64,000 nucleotides of DNA from Bacillota bacterium (GCA_023396225.1 JAEWWT010000023.1:48245-112244), one strand, 5' to 3'. Counted from the first letter of the stretch, positions 24,436-33,269 are shown. Numbers and translations: made by a program. The notes: generated by a model from the letters alone, not told the origin.

Positions 24436-26868
24436 TTATGATCTGATTTCTGCTCCGAGTTTAGCGAGTTCCTTAAGTGAACGTTTCATTGCGGCATCGG
24501 CCTGTTCATCAGTTAGTGTGCCGTCATGTGAACGCATAGAAATTGAAAATGCTACTGACTTCTTGCCATCAGCAATTTGCTTGCCCTTGTATACGTCAAA
24601 CAGTGTGATTTCTTCAAGGATAGCGCCAACGCCTATTTTGATTGCCTTTTCAAGTGTAGCAACAGGTGTTGTATCATCACATACGAGTGCAAGGTCACGT
24701 GTTGTTGCAGGAAACTTAGGAAGCGGCTTGTAAGCCTTTTCAATTGTTGAAACACTCATCATTTCAGGAATATTTACCTTTGCGCAGTAAGTTTTTACAT
24801 CAATGTCATAGTTTTCAGTAACATTAGGGTGGAGCTCACCAAGAATTGCAAGCTTTACTCCATCCTTTGTAATCATTGCGCAACGTCCCTTGTGGAAAGC
24901 GTCTGCTTCTGCAAAATCATCTGTGCTTGTGCAGGCTGTAATGTCATAGTCCTTTACACCCATTATGTCAAGCAGTTCTGTGATAATTCCCTTAATATCA
25001 TAGAAATCAACATCGTCACCGTACATACCAACAGAAAGACGTGCTGGTTCATTTGGAAGAACTTCTCCGTCTAAAGGGAGATATTCGTTGCCAAGCTCAA
25101 AAAGACAAGCAGACATATTTCTGTTGTTGTAATTTCTTGAAAGAACTTCACACATTGAAGGAAGTACAGTAGTTCTCATTACAGAAGTATCTTCACCGAG
25201 TGGGTTTGTGATTGTAACTGTCTTTCTTAGCGGCGAATTTACAGGGAGCTTGATTTTGTCGAAATACTTTGGAGAAATGAATGAATATGTTGTGATTTCA
25301 TTAGCGCCGAGAGCTGTCATTGTGTTCATGATCTTTCTTTCGTAAATCTGTTCAGGTGAAAGACTTGCCTGTGCAATGCCCTTGATAATGGTCTTTGGAA
25401 TGTTGTTGTAGCCGTAAATTCTTGCAACTTCTTCAGCTATATCTGACTTACATTCAATATCAATACGGTTATGAGGAGCATATGCCATACCGTTTTCAAC
25501 TTTGAAGCCAAGCTTTTTAAGGATTGTTACCATAGTATCTTCAGAAATAGCTGTGCCGAGGAACTTGTTTATCCAGTCAGGATTGAATTCAACTCCATGA
25601 GGAGTTTTAGCGGAGTGGTCTGCATCGATGATACTGCCGACAACTTCGCCGCAGCCAAGAAGTTCAACAAGTTCAAATGCTCTCTTCAATGCTGGAAGAG
25701 TGTTGTATGGATCAAGTCCCTTTTCAAAACGTGCAGAAGCATCGGTTCTCATTCCAAGAGCCTTTGCGGTTGTTCTTACAGAAGCACCGTTAAAGCATGC
25801 TGATTCAAATACAACATCAACAGTATCGTCCATGATTCCACTGTATTCGCCGCCCATAACACCGGCAACAGCAACAGGCTTGTCTGCATCGGCAATAACG
25901 AGCATCTTTTCGGAAAGTTCTCTCTCAATTCCGTCGAGAGTAGTAATCTTTTCGCCCTGCTTTGCATTTCTAACGTTAATCTCAGCTTTGTTGATGTAGC
26001 GGATATCAAATGCATGCATTGGCTGGCCGTATTCAAGCATTACAAAGTTTGTGATATCAACAAAGTTGTTTATTGGACGAACGCCGCTTGCTCTGAGTCT
26101 TTCTCTCATCCAGCGAGGAGAAGGGCCAACCTTGACGTTCTTAACAACACCTGCGATGTATCTTGAGCAAAGTTCTGTGTTCTGAACTTTAACCTTGAGC
26201 ATTGTGTTTATATCTTCGCCGTTGCCCCTGAATGATGGTTCCTTGATGCTAACAGGCTTGTCAAATGTAGCATGTGCTTCCTGTGCAAGACCTATAACAG
26301 AAAGACAGTCAGGGCGGTTTGAAGTAATTTCAAATTCAACTGATGTATCATTGAAACCAATAGCCTCCATGATATTCTGGCCTATCTTGATAGGTTCACA
26401 ACTCTCTTCATCCTTAAGAATGAAGATACCGTCTGCAATTGCATATGGGAAATCATGAAGTGAAAGTCCAAGTTCATCAAGTGAACAAAGCATACCGTTT
26501 GATTCAACTCCACGAAGCTTACCCTTTTTAATTTTCACTAATTTCTTTTCTTTGCGGTCGATAACTGTTGCGCCATCCATAGCAACAGGAACAAGGTCAC
26601 CGCAGTTTACATTAGGAGCTCCTGTAACAATCTGCAATGGTTCACCATTGCCTGCAGGGCCAACGTCAATCTTACAGATTACAAGGTGTGTTCCCTCGAT
26701 AGAAACGGGTTGTTCGAGAACCTTTCCGACAACAACGTTCTTGATGTCCTCGCCCTCAGTATCATAGCGTTCAACTTTTGAACCGCTTAAAGTCATTTCG
26801 GCACAGAACTTTTTAATATCTGCACCAGTATCTATATAGTCACTTAACCATCTTAATGAAAGATTCAT
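24436..26868 (-). CDS. pheT: Phenylalanine-tRNA ligase beta subunit
   Basis: Beta chain of the heterotetrameric PheRS. The 810 residues have the usual order: an N-terminal region with a tRNA-binding OB domain (about 40-150), B3/B4 editing domain (about 205-395), B5 domain, the synthetase-like core with VNSPLRKTVTITNPLGEDTS, and a C-terminal FDX-ACB anticodon domain (LPKFPATTRDLALVCDD onward). ATG 26868 follows GGAGGCAGATTA. It lies 291 bp downstream of pheS, unusually far for this pair, with a small degraded ORF in the gap. Confidence 0.97.
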   Translation of the reverse strand: MNLSLRWLSDYIDTGADIKKFCAEMTLSGSKVERYDTEGEDIKNVVVGKVLEQPVSIEGTHLVICKIDVGPAGNGEPLQIVTGAPNVNCGDLVPVAMDGATVIDRKEKKLVKIKKGKLRGVESNGMLCSLDELGLSLHDFPYAIADGIFILKDEESCEPIKIGQNIMEAIGFNDTSVEFEITSNRPDCLSVIGLAQEAHATFDKPVSIKEPSFRGNGEDINTMLKVKVQNTELCSRYIAGVVKNVKVGPSPRWMRERLRASGVRPINNFVDITNFVMLEYGQPMHAFDIRYINKAEINVRNAKQGEKITTLDGIERELSEKMLVIADADKPVAVAGVMGGEYSGIMDDTVDVVFESACFNGASVRTTAKALGMRTDASARFEKGLDPYNTLPALKRAFELVELLGCGEVVGSIIDADHSAKTPHGVEFNPDWINKFLGTAISEDTMVTILKKLGFKVENGMAYAPHNRIDIECKSDIAEEVARIYGYNNIPKTIIKGIAQASLSPEQIYERKIMNTMTALGANEITTYSFISPKYFDKIKLPVNSPLRKTVTITNPLGEDTSVMRTTVLPSMCEVLSRNYNNRNMSACLFELGNEYLPLDGEVLPNEPARLSVGMYGDDVDFYDIKGIITELLDIMGVKDYDITACTSTDDFAEADAFHKGRCAMITKDGVKLAILGELHPNVTENYDIDVKTYCAKVNIPEMMSVSTIEKAYKPLPKFPATTRDLALVCDDTTPVATLEKAIKIGVGAILEEITLFDVYKGKQIADGKKSVAFSISMRSHDGTLTDEQADAAMKRSLKELAKLGAEIRS

Positions 26869-26925
26869 TAATCTGCCTCCATTTCATAAATTTAACATGA
26901 TTTAAAATACTCTTTTACGTTTTTA

Positions 26926-27134
26926 TTAAAACAAATTAATATAATACTTGCAATTAAAAAAACAGAGTAATAGAGATAATATATCTGAGCCTCTATACAT
27001 AAATAAGGCAACAACTATATTGAAAACAAGTGCTAAATATATATGAGTTACAGCAGTAAGCCATATATTTAATAGAACATATACTATACAATTATACCAA
27101 TAGTTATTTTGCCTTTTCGGGTCATATTTTCCAT
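26926..27134 (-). pseudogene. Small membrane-protein reading frame with a frameshift, between pheS and pheT
   Basis: On the minus strand, AGGGGT lies 6 nt before an ATG at 27134. That frame reads MENMTRKGKITIGIIV and stops at 27084. A second frame opens across the stop and reads VYVLLNIWLTAVTH..., then a hydrophobic stretch of about 45 residues ending at 26926. Joined, the two would give a small two-helix membrane protein with a good ribosome site; as written, it needs a frame change near GTATAGTATA. It is either a decayed gene or a chance hydrophobic frame in AT-rich DNA. Confidence 0.4.
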
Positions 27135-27159
27135 AATGTCACCCCTTATAAGTTTAAAA

Positions 27160-28179
27160 TCAAAACTGATTTAAGAATCTGAGATCATTCTCGTAAAGGA
27201 GACGCATATCACTTATGCCGTATCTTCTCATAACAATTCTTTCAAGTCCCATTCCGAACGCAAAACCGCTGTAAACTTCAGGGTCAATTCCACAGCCCTC
27301 AAGTACCTTAGGGTGAACCATACCAGCACCGAGAAGTTCAATATAACCCTCACCCTTACAAAGAGGACAGCCGACACCGTTACAGTTGAAGCACATAACG
27401 TCAACTTCAGCAGATGGTTCTGTATATGCGAAGTGATGAGGTCTTAATCTAATCTTGCAGTCATCACCGTAAAGACGCTTCATAAGAAGGTCAAGTGTTC
27501 CGCTTAGGTCGCTCATTGTGATACCCTTGTCAACAACAAGTCCCTCAATCTGATGGAAAAGAGGTGAGTGTGTTGCATCAACCGTATCAGAACGGTAAAC
27601 GCGACCAGGAGAAATGATTCTTATAGGTGGCTTTGTTTTTTCCATTGTTCTTATCTGAACGCTTGAAGTCTGTGTTCTGAGTAAAACATTATCGTTGATG
27701 TAGAATGTATCCTGTGTATCACGTGCGGGATGGTGTTTAGGCATATTGAGTGCCTCGAAGCAGTAGTGATCTGTTTCAACTTCAGGACCGTCAACAACAG
27801 TAAAGCCCATGCCGAGGAATATTTCCTTGACTTCATTCAATACTGTGGTAAGTGGATGGAGGTTACCGAGATTACGTGTCTTGCCAGGAAGAGTAACGTC
27901 AATAGTTTCCTCTGCCATACGCTTTGCAGCAAGCTCTGATTTAAGCTCCTTCACTGTTTCGGATATTTTATTTTCAATATCCTCTCTTACCTTGTTTGCA
28001 AGTTGTCCGATAATTGGACGTTCCTCTGCTGAAAGCTTTCCCATCTGCTTTAAAATAGCAGTAAGTTCGCCCTTTTTGCCAAGAAACTTTACACGCAGGT
28101 TTTCAAGATTAACCATGTCTTTGCATGAAGCCAATTCCTTTTCTGCCAGCTTTTCAATCTGTAACAGCTGTTCTTTCAT
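27160..28179 (-). CDS. pheS: Phenylalanine-tRNA ligase alpha subunit
   Basis: Catalytic chain of PheRS. The 339 residues show an N-terminal coiled coil (about 1-85) that binds tRNA, then class II motifs: HPARDTQDTFYI, motif 2 region THSPLFHQIEGLVVD, the Cys cluster CFNCNGVGCPLCKGEG, and motif 3 FGMGLERIVMRRYGI. ATG 28179 is 12 nt after AAAGGA. Upstream in-frame ATG codons at 28200 and 28191 overlap or touch that site. A Phe-specific T-box lies upstream. Confidence 0.97.
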   Translation of the reverse strand: MKEQLLQIEKLAEKELASCKDMVNLENLRVKFLGKKGELTAILKQMGKLSAEERPIIGQLANKVREDIENKISETVKELKSELAAKRMAEETIDVTLPGKTRNLGNLHPLTTVLNEVKEIFLGMGFTVVDGPEVETDHYCFEALNMPKHHPARDTQDTFYINDNVLLRTQTSSVQIRTMEKTKPPIRIISPGRVYRSDTVDATHSPLFHQIEGLVVDKGITMSDLSGTLDLLMKRLYGDDCKIRLRPHHFAYTEPSAEVDVMCFNCNGVGCPLCKGEGYIELLGAGMVHPKVLEGCGIDPEVYSGFAFGMGLERIVMRRYGISDMRLLYENDLRFLNQF

Positions 28180-28421
28180 TTGAATAACCATTCCTTTCAA
28201 ATTCTTTTATTATATTTAATGTTGATAATTTTCAACAATCATAGGCATTTATTTTATTTTGTCTTTCTCATTGTCTTATTGTTCAAGTTGACTTCCTATT
28301 AAATACCGCTTTGGATACTCATAGTATCTGTTAAAAGTAATCTTGCCCTACTTGAAAGTAATATTACCTTACAGGCGAATTTTTTTAAGATAAACAAACA
28401 GGCTTGTAATATGCTTTGCAT
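28180..28421. other. Leader between the T-box terminator and pheS
   Basis: About 240 bp of untranslated leader on the minus strand with no ORF or named motif. It contains a short inverted pair TTGATAATTTTCAA near 28222-28235. Confidence 0.5.
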
Positions 28422-28665
28422 TAAAAAAGCCTTGTCCTGCAAAATAACAGGACAAGGCATAGCCTTGCTCAACCACCCATTAAAAGGACTAACATCCCCC
28501 TAACCTTAACGCAGTCATACGTTTCTGCCTACTAAAAAATATTCAGCAGAACCACTCGTGAGTGAAATTCGTTGCAGCTAAGCATAGGAAAGCTTTCAGC
28601 ATATGCTTTCTTCTCTGGATATGCAGACTAGTTGCACTTACTGTACTCAGTCAAAATGTTTTATT
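28422..28665 (-). promoter_or_regulatory. T-box riboswitch leader, Phe (TTC) specifier, controls pheST
   Basis: Reading the minus strand: a Stem I region (CCAGAGAAGAAAGC...), specifier context GAAT-TTC-A with TTC at 28566-28564, a T-box bulge sequence TGGGTGGTTGAGC (complement of about 28467-28479), and a terminator CCTTGTCCTG / CAGGACAAGG (28431-28440 with 28449-28458) followed by CTTTTTT. The antiterminator arm CCTT...AAGG overlaps the terminator stem. The T-box core deviates from the usual GGGTGGtACCGCG after TGGT. The specifier matches the pheS gene downstream. Confidence 0.92.
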
Positions 28666-28686
28666 GTGATAATTTATTATAATCAT

Positions 28687-28715
28687 ATTATATATGGGAT
28701 AAAATAATTTTGCAA
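28687..28715 (-). promoter_or_regulatory. Promoter of the Phe T-box / pheST unit
   Basis: Minus strand TTGCAA (28715-28710), 17-bp spacer, TATAAT (28692-28687). Confidence 0.8.
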
Positions 28716-28729
28716 GTGTTTTTTAGTGG

Positions 28730-28758
28730 TTGTAATAAAAAAAAATATATGTTATACT
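28730..28758 (+). promoter_or_regulatory. Promoter of the downstream membrane-protein gene
   Basis: TTGTAA (28730-28735), 17-bp spacer, TATACT (28753-28758), divergent from the pheST promoter. Confidence 0.65.
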
Positions 28759-28858
28759 TAATACAAAGCAAATATTACAAAGTTCAGCCATAAATAATAA
28801 GTGTCTTTAGGATAAATGTATATTTTGATAATGAAATGGCTGTAATAAGGAGTATGTT

Positions 28859-29362
28859 ATGGATATATATGCAGAACAATTGGTTGCGAAAAATTCTGGC
28901 AGTGATGTTACAATGAAAAAAGCAGGTATCATTATAGCTATGGTAGTTTTAGTTGTTGCATTGATAGTCTTTTTTTCTTGGCTTTTTCCTATAAATGTTG
29001 CACTTGGAGTATTTGTATGCTATGGTGGATTTTATATTATGTCAGGATTTGGTGTTGAATATGAGTACCTGGTTACTAACAAGGATCTTGACATTGATAA
29101 AATAATGGGCAAAAGAAAACGTAAGAGACTTGTAAGCGTTGACATATCAACAATAGAGAGGTTCGGGAAGTTTGAGAATGTAGAGAATGTTCCTGACGGA
29201 ACAACACTTGTTCTTGCCGGCTCAAATGCAGGTGAGGGGGATTACTATGCAGATTTTAAGCACTCAACACTAGGTAATGTACGATTAATTTTTACTCCGA
29301 ATGAAAAAATACTGAATTCAATTAACGCTTCACTTCCAAGACTTATTAAGCTGCAGAAATAA
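28859..29362 (+). CDS. Two-helix membrane protein with cytoplasmic domain, unknown function
   Basis: The 167 residues have two adjacent membrane segments (about 21-42 and 46-65), followed by a soluble region starting YEYLVTNKDLDIDKIMGKRKRKRL, a layout like small PH-like/YcxB-type clostridial membrane proteins. It may belong to the DUF6106 group, which I cannot verify. ATG 28859 follows AAGGAG. It precedes the acpS homologue by 47 bp and is probably in the same transcript. No catalytic motif is visible. Confidence 0.8.
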   Translation: MDIYAEQLVAKNSGSDVTMKKAGIIIAMVVLVVALIVFFSWLFPINVALGVFVCYGGFYIMSGFGVEYEYLVTNKDLDIDKIMGKRKRKRLVSVDISTIERFGKFENVENVPDGTTLVLAGSNAGEGDYYADFKHSTLGNVRLIFTPNEKILNSINASLPRLIKLQK

Positions 29363-29409
29363 TATTTTTGCAGACGATTCAGCAATGGTTTAAGAAAGGA
29401 AATTTAGTT

Positions 29410-29766
29410 ATGATTACAGGAGTACATCTTATAGAAATTAAAAGAATAAAACACAGTATGGAAAATCCCAAATTCCTTTCCAGATTATTTTCGCCTCAGG
29501 AGCTAAAATTCCTGATGGGACGTCATTTCACACCTGCGGCTGTAGCAGAGTCATACTGTGTAAAATGTGCTTTTATTAAGGCCATGGGTGCCGGTTTCAG
29601 AAACTGTAAGATGAATGAAATATCAGTTTTGTCTGACTATATGGGATCCCCTTATATAAGCGTTTCAGGCAATACAAAAATGAGTTTTGCAGCAAAGAAA
29701 TGTCACATGACTGTCAGCATATCACATACAAGAATGATTGCAACCGCTTCTGTAACGTTTTTCTAG
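29410..29766 (+). CDS. acpS: Holo-ACP synthase (AcpS)-like protein lacking the metal ligands
   Basis: AcpS moves phosphopantetheine from CoA to acyl carrier protein using Mg2+. The 118 residues align with AcpS throughout: GVHLIEIKR (family GxDIVEIxR), LFSPQEL (FTxxE), VKCAFIKAMGAG (AKEAxxKAxGxG), GSPYI, and SISHTRMIATA (SISHxxxxAxA). Two residues stand out. The N-terminal Asp that binds Mg2+ is His6, and the Glu of the KEA motif is Cys53. Both metal ligands are therefore replaced. It sits directly before nnr, the usual acpS place. It may be an inactive relic, a protein with a new role, or an enzyme with an altered metal site. ATG 29410 follows GAAAGGAAA. Confidence 0.85.
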   Translation: MITGVHLIEIKRIKHSMENPKFLSRLFSPQELKFLMGRHFTPAAVAESYCVKCAFIKAMGAGFRNCKMNEISVLSDYMGSPYISVSGNTKMSFAAKKCHMTVSISHTRMIATASVTFF

Positions 29767-29841
29767 AATACATAATCTTTATTTTTATATTTGTAGTGTT
29801 TCTTTGGTAACATTGCTTCTTTAGAAATTGTGAAAGGAGAT

Positions 29842-29892
29842 ATGCTTTCTGCAAGTCTGGAAATCCCAGAATGTCCAGAAATCATACTATAG
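29842..29892 (+). CDS. Mini-ORF leader peptide before nnr (16 codons)
   Basis: ATG 29842 follows GAAAGGAGAT and reads MLSASLEIPECPEIIL, stopping at TAG 29890-29892, two bases before the ATG at 29895 that best fits nnr. Comparable mini-ORFs beginning ML lie before the OPT and PqqD-like genes. Translation is unproven. Confidence 0.4.
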   Translation: MLSASLEIPECPEIIL

Positions 29893-29894
29893 AA

Positions 29895-31451
29895 ATGTAT
29901 TTTCCTACTCCCAGACAGATGAAATCCATTGAGAAAGCCTCCGACGAGGCAGGAGCATCATACCTTGAACTGATGGAAAACGCGGGCGCAAAAGTTGCTG
30001 CTGTTATTGTCGATATCTTGAAGACGTTAGGTCCTAGTAAAGAGGTTCTTATTCTTGCAGGAGCGGGGAATAACGGCGGAGATGGTTTTGTTATTGCCCG
30101 TAATCTTTCTGACGCAGGATATAATGTTCTTGTTGTCATTGCGGACAAGGAGCCGTCAACAGAGTTATCTTTATATGAATACTGCAAGCTTGCCGGACAA
30201 AACGGAGTTGACGTTCTGAACCTTAATGACAATATTGAGATTGTGTTTCAGAAATTTCTTTCTGCTTCCGTTATAGTTGATGCTGTTTTTGGTACAGGCT
30301 TTCATGGGGAACTTCCCCCAGCATTGAAGGCTTGTTTTTCGTTTGCTTCAAGATGTCAGGGAATAAAAATTGCAATTGATGTGCCGTCAGGAGGAAATTG
30401 TCTGACAGGCGAAGTCGCTGAAGATATATTGAAAGCTGATATTACCGTTACTTTTGGATTTATAAAGTTTGGCATGAATCTTTATCCTCTTAAAGAAATA
30501 TGCGGGAAAATTATCTGTGCAGATATAGGAATTCCTGAACAATGTGCTGGAGCATGTGAAAATATTGCAGAAAGCCTTGATTTTGACAGGGTAGGCGAAA
30601 TAATTCCACCTAGGGAAGCTGATTCTCACAAGGGAACATTCGGGAAGCTGCTTAACATTGCAGGAAGTGCAGATATGAGCGGTGCGGCTGTGCTGTCCAC
30701 ACTCGGAGCTTTGCGTTCCGGTGCAGGACTGGTAAAGCTTTGCTCAACTGAAAAGGTCATTGACAGAACGGCAACAGCTGTTTATGAGTGTACATTCCTT
30801 ACTTGTAAGGAAAATGCATGCGGTGCTGTAAGTTCAGCTGAAAGTGACAGGATTATAGAAGAATGTCTTAAAAATACTGCTGTTACCATCGGCTGTGGAT
30901 TGACTAATTGCGGTGACACGAAAAATATAGTTGAAGCTGTTATCAATTCGGCAGAATGTCCTATCATTTTGGACGCTGACGGAATAAACTGTATAGCTGA
31001 TAACATAGATATAATAAAGAACACAAAGAACAAGCTTATTATTACACCTCATCCGGGAGAGCTTAGACGTCTTCTCGGCAAGTCTGCCAGTGAAGCCGCA
31101 AAGGACAGATATTCCGCCGCAGTAGAATTAAGTTCGGTTTATAAGATAATTGTTGTTGCAAAGGGCGTGCCTACAATTGTTGCAGGCGACGGGAAAGTAT
31201 ATGTTTGCAGAACAGGAAATCCAGGACTGAGCAGAGGCGGAAGCGGTGATGTGCTGACAGGGATAATCGGAGCTCTTGTGGCTCAGGGAATAAATCCACT
31301 TGAAGCCGCAGCTGCCGGAGTGTTGATTCACGGAAGATGTGCCGAAAGAGTTGCCGAGAGGACATCCATGCTCGGAATGCTCCCGACAGATGTAATTAAT
31401 GAGCTGCCTTATGTGTTCGGAGAACTGAACTGTGAGAACAGGTATTTCTGA
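29895..31451 (+). CDS. nnr: Bifunctional NAD(P)H-hydrate repair enzyme (epimerase + dehydratase)
   Basis: Repairs hydrated NADH/NADPH. The N-terminal epimerase domain (about 1-215, YjeF_N) shows GAGNNGGDGFVIARNL and VDAVFGTGFHGE. The C-terminal ADP/ATP-dependent dehydratase domain (about 230-515, YjeF_C) shows KGTFGKLLNIAGSADMSGA, HPGELRRLLG and the phosphate-binding LSRGGSGDVLTG. The length of 518 is usual. An in-frame ATG at 29871 would add eight residues, but it lacks a ribosome site at normal distance and falls inside the mini-ORF. A serine recombinase gene ends 1 bp after its stop on the other strand. Confidence 0.94.
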   Translation: MYFPTPRQMKSIEKASDEAGASYLELMENAGAKVAAVIVDILKTLGPSKEVLILAGAGNNGGDGFVIARNLSDAGYNVLVVIADKEPSTELSLYEYCKLAGQNGVDVLNLNDNIEIVFQKFLSASVIVDAVFGTGFHGELPPALKACFSFASRCQGIKIAIDVPSGGNCLTGEVAEDILKADITVTFGFIKFGMNLYPLKEICGKIICADIGIPEQCAGACENIAESLDFDRVGEIIPPREADSHKGTFGKLLNIAGSADMSGAAVLSTLGALRSGAGLVKLCSTEKVIDRTATAVYECTFLTCKENACGAVSSAESDRIIEECLKNTAVTIGCGLTNCGDTKNIVEAVINSAECPIILDADGINCIADNIDIIKNTKNKLIITPHPGELRRLLGKSASEAAKDRYSAAVELSSVYKIIVVAKGVPTIVAGDGKVYVCRTGNPGLSRGGSGDVLTGIIGALVAQGINPLEAAAAGVLIHGRCAERVAERTSMLGMLPTDVINELPYVFGELNCENRYF

Positions 31452-31452
31452 T

Positions 31453-32949
31453 TTATATGTTCCATTCTATTGCTATTGAGCATTGTTCTGATTTGGATTT
31501 TCTCTCACTGACGGTTATTCTGTTTATTAGAAAGGTAAGCGATCTTCGGTTCAGAACTAAATTGTTGTTGTTAATATATTCATTGAAAGCATCGGAATCG
31601 ATGCTTTTTTCTTTTTCTTTGGAACAATTGTCAGAGAGCTTTTGCCTTTTTTCAAGTAGTATATCATATTCATGTGAATAGTTTTCGGACATTTCGTTGA
31701 GCAAAGTACTGCTGACGGATTGTGCTAGAATGTTGTCAAGCTTTGTTCTGATTTCGGATATTCTTTTATTTATGCTGTTTATTTCAGCATCAGTATGAGA
31801 GTAATCTTTTTTTGAAGTACAGCTATGTATTATTTTTTTTAGAAGGCTTTCATCGGGGTTAAACTCATTCATAAATTCAGTTATTGCAGATATGATTGTA
31901 TCATCAAGATCCTGTTCATAAATCTTATGCTGTGAGCAGCCTTTACCTCTCTGATGAGATGAACATCGGTATGCCCATCTGCTGTTTGTTATATATGGAT
32001 GCGCAAGCTTTCCGCCACATTCTTTACAGTAAAGTAAGCCTGTATATCTGTGCTCTGATTTACCGTTTTGTGAGCATAGTGCAGAATTTTCGTATCTGTT
32101 TTTTCGGAGAATCTGAACACGTTCCCACTCTTCCTCTGACACATATGCATAAACAGCGTTTTTATGCTCAAATACATCCTCACCGTTATTTTTGGGGGTA
32201 GTTCGTCTGACGTGCATCCTAAGTCTGCTCCATCTTCTGCAAAGCAGAGTTCCTTTGTATGTAGGGTTTACAAGTATATTTCTTACACTATTGTAGTCAA
32301 ATGGCTTTCCGCTTCGCTTTAAAAAGCTGTGTGTATTTAACTCAACAGCAATGGCCTGTGCGCCCCAGCCTTTCAGAGCAAGCTCCCAAATAAGAGAAAC
32401 AGCGTCTTTTTCTTCAACGCATATATCAAGCTTTCCGTCACCAATCATTCTGTACCCATATGGTGCTTTTGAACCCATATACTTTCCTTGTTCAGCTTTT
32501 AAGATACAGCTTTTGCGAATTTTTTCACTTGTTAGGCGAGGGAACATTCCATCAATAAGCTGTTTTGCTGATGATTGGAGATATGCAGGCAGGGTGGAAT
32601 CATCACTGCAATAACTGTCATCAAGTCCTATGATTGTAACGCTGTTTTTCCTGCACAATTCAACAAAATTAAGAAAAATCAAGCTGTCCCTTGCAAGTCT
32701 GCTTGTGTCTGTGGCAGCAATAATATCACAAAGCTTTTCTATGGCATAATGCTGCATATTTCTAAAACCAGGACGGTTGGCTGTTGTGCCGGTAATACCA
32801 TCATCAAAAATGGTATCAACTATATCATATCCATTTTTTTTTGCCCAAATAGTAAGCCTGTCAATCTGATTTTTTATGGAAAGGCTGTTATCACAGCTGT
32901 CTTTGTCATCATCCATACTTGACAGTCTGGCATACAGCAGTACTTTCAC
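31453..32949 (-). CDS. Large serine recombinase (site-specific)
   Basis: A 498-residue recombinase of the transposon/phage integrase type. The N-terminal resolvase domain has YARLSS (catalytic Ser10), SLSIKNQ, DDGITGTTANRPGF and DTSRLARD. A recombinase domain follows (KAPYGYRM, VNPTYKG), then a zinc ribbon with CKEC and RC...GC pairs (about 330-365), and a coiled-coil C-terminus. It is complete and probably active. It ends 1 bp from the nnr stop, so an attachment site may lie at or near the nnr 3' end. It overlaps the upstream 51-codon ORF by 4 bp (ATGA). No other cargo gene is evident, so this looks like a minimal cassette or the remnant of a larger element. Confidence 0.93.
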   Translation of the reverse strand: MKVLLYARLSSMDDDKDSCDNSLSIKNQIDRLTIWAKKNGYDIVDTIFDDGITGTTANRPGFRNMQHYAIEKLCDIIAATDTSRLARDSLIFLNFVELCRKNSVTIIGLDDSYCSDDSTLPAYLQSSAKQLIDGMFPRLTSEKIRKSCILKAEQGKYMGSKAPYGYRMIGDGKLDICVEEKDAVSLIWELALKGWGAQAIAVELNTHSFLKRSGKPFDYNSVRNILVNPTYKGTLLCRRWSRLRMHVRRTTPKNNGEDVFEHKNAVYAYVSEEEWERVQILRKNRYENSALCSQNGKSEHRYTGLLYCKECGGKLAHPYITNSRWAYRCSSHQRGKGCSQHKIYEQDLDDTIISAITEFMNEFNPDESLLKKIIHSCTSKKDYSHTDAEINSINKRISEIRTKLDNILAQSVSSTLLNEMSENYSHEYDILLEKRQKLSDNCSKEKEKSIDSDAFNEYINNNNLVLNRRSLTFLINRITVSERKSKSEQCSIAIEWNI

Positions 32950-33101
32950 GCTACCCCATCCTTTTCATATGTTTTTTCATAAGCATTTTTTTCTTTAAGC
33001 TGTTCAAAAAGCAAAATAAGAATTTTTTTGTTTATTTCAAGCATATTATCGTAAGAAAGTTCTGTTCCGTCTGGACGGACATTTTTGTAAGTAATTATCA
33101 T
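32946..33101 (-). CDS. Small protein coupled to the serine recombinase
   Basis: A 51-residue charged protein (MIITYKNVRPDGTELSYDNM...) whose stop overlaps the recombinase start. ATG 33101 is 8 nt after AAAGGGTGG; a longer start at 33143 has no such site. Small ORFs paired with large serine recombinases are common in clostridial elements. Its role is unknown. Confidence 0.7.
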   Translation of the reverse strand: MIITYKNVRPDGTELSYDNMLEINKKILILLFEQLKEKNAYEKTYEKDGVA

Positions 33102-33211
33102 GTCAAGCCACCCTTTTTGATTTACTTGATAAAGTTTACTCACAGTATGTCCGTATTAGAACAGTGAATTTGCAGTAACATTAACATGTATCAGCAAAAC
33201 ATTTTTTATTT
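33102..33211. other. Gap between recombinase cassette and OPT promoter region
   Basis: AT-rich; no feature recognised. If the recombinase cassette is an inserted element, its other end is expected around here, but no matching direct repeat with the nnr end was found by eye. Confidence 0.4.
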
Positions 33212-33238
33212 AATAATATTTTATTATAAAATATTATT
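33212..33238 (+). promoter_or_regulatory. AT-rich hairpin next to the OPT promoter
   Basis: AATAATATTTTA (33212-33223) / TAAAATATTATT (33227-33238), a perfect 12-bp stem with loop TTA, ending 2 bp before the -35 box. It could be a protein-binding operator or a terminator for transcripts from the left. Confidence 0.55.
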
Positions 33239-33240
33239 TT

Positions 33241-33269
33241 TTGACAGTTGTTTTAGTTAGCAATATACA
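33241..33269 (+). promoter_or_regulatory. Promoter of the OPT transporter gene
   Basis: TTGACA (33241-33246), 17-bp spacer, TATACA (33264-33269). Confidence 0.75.
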
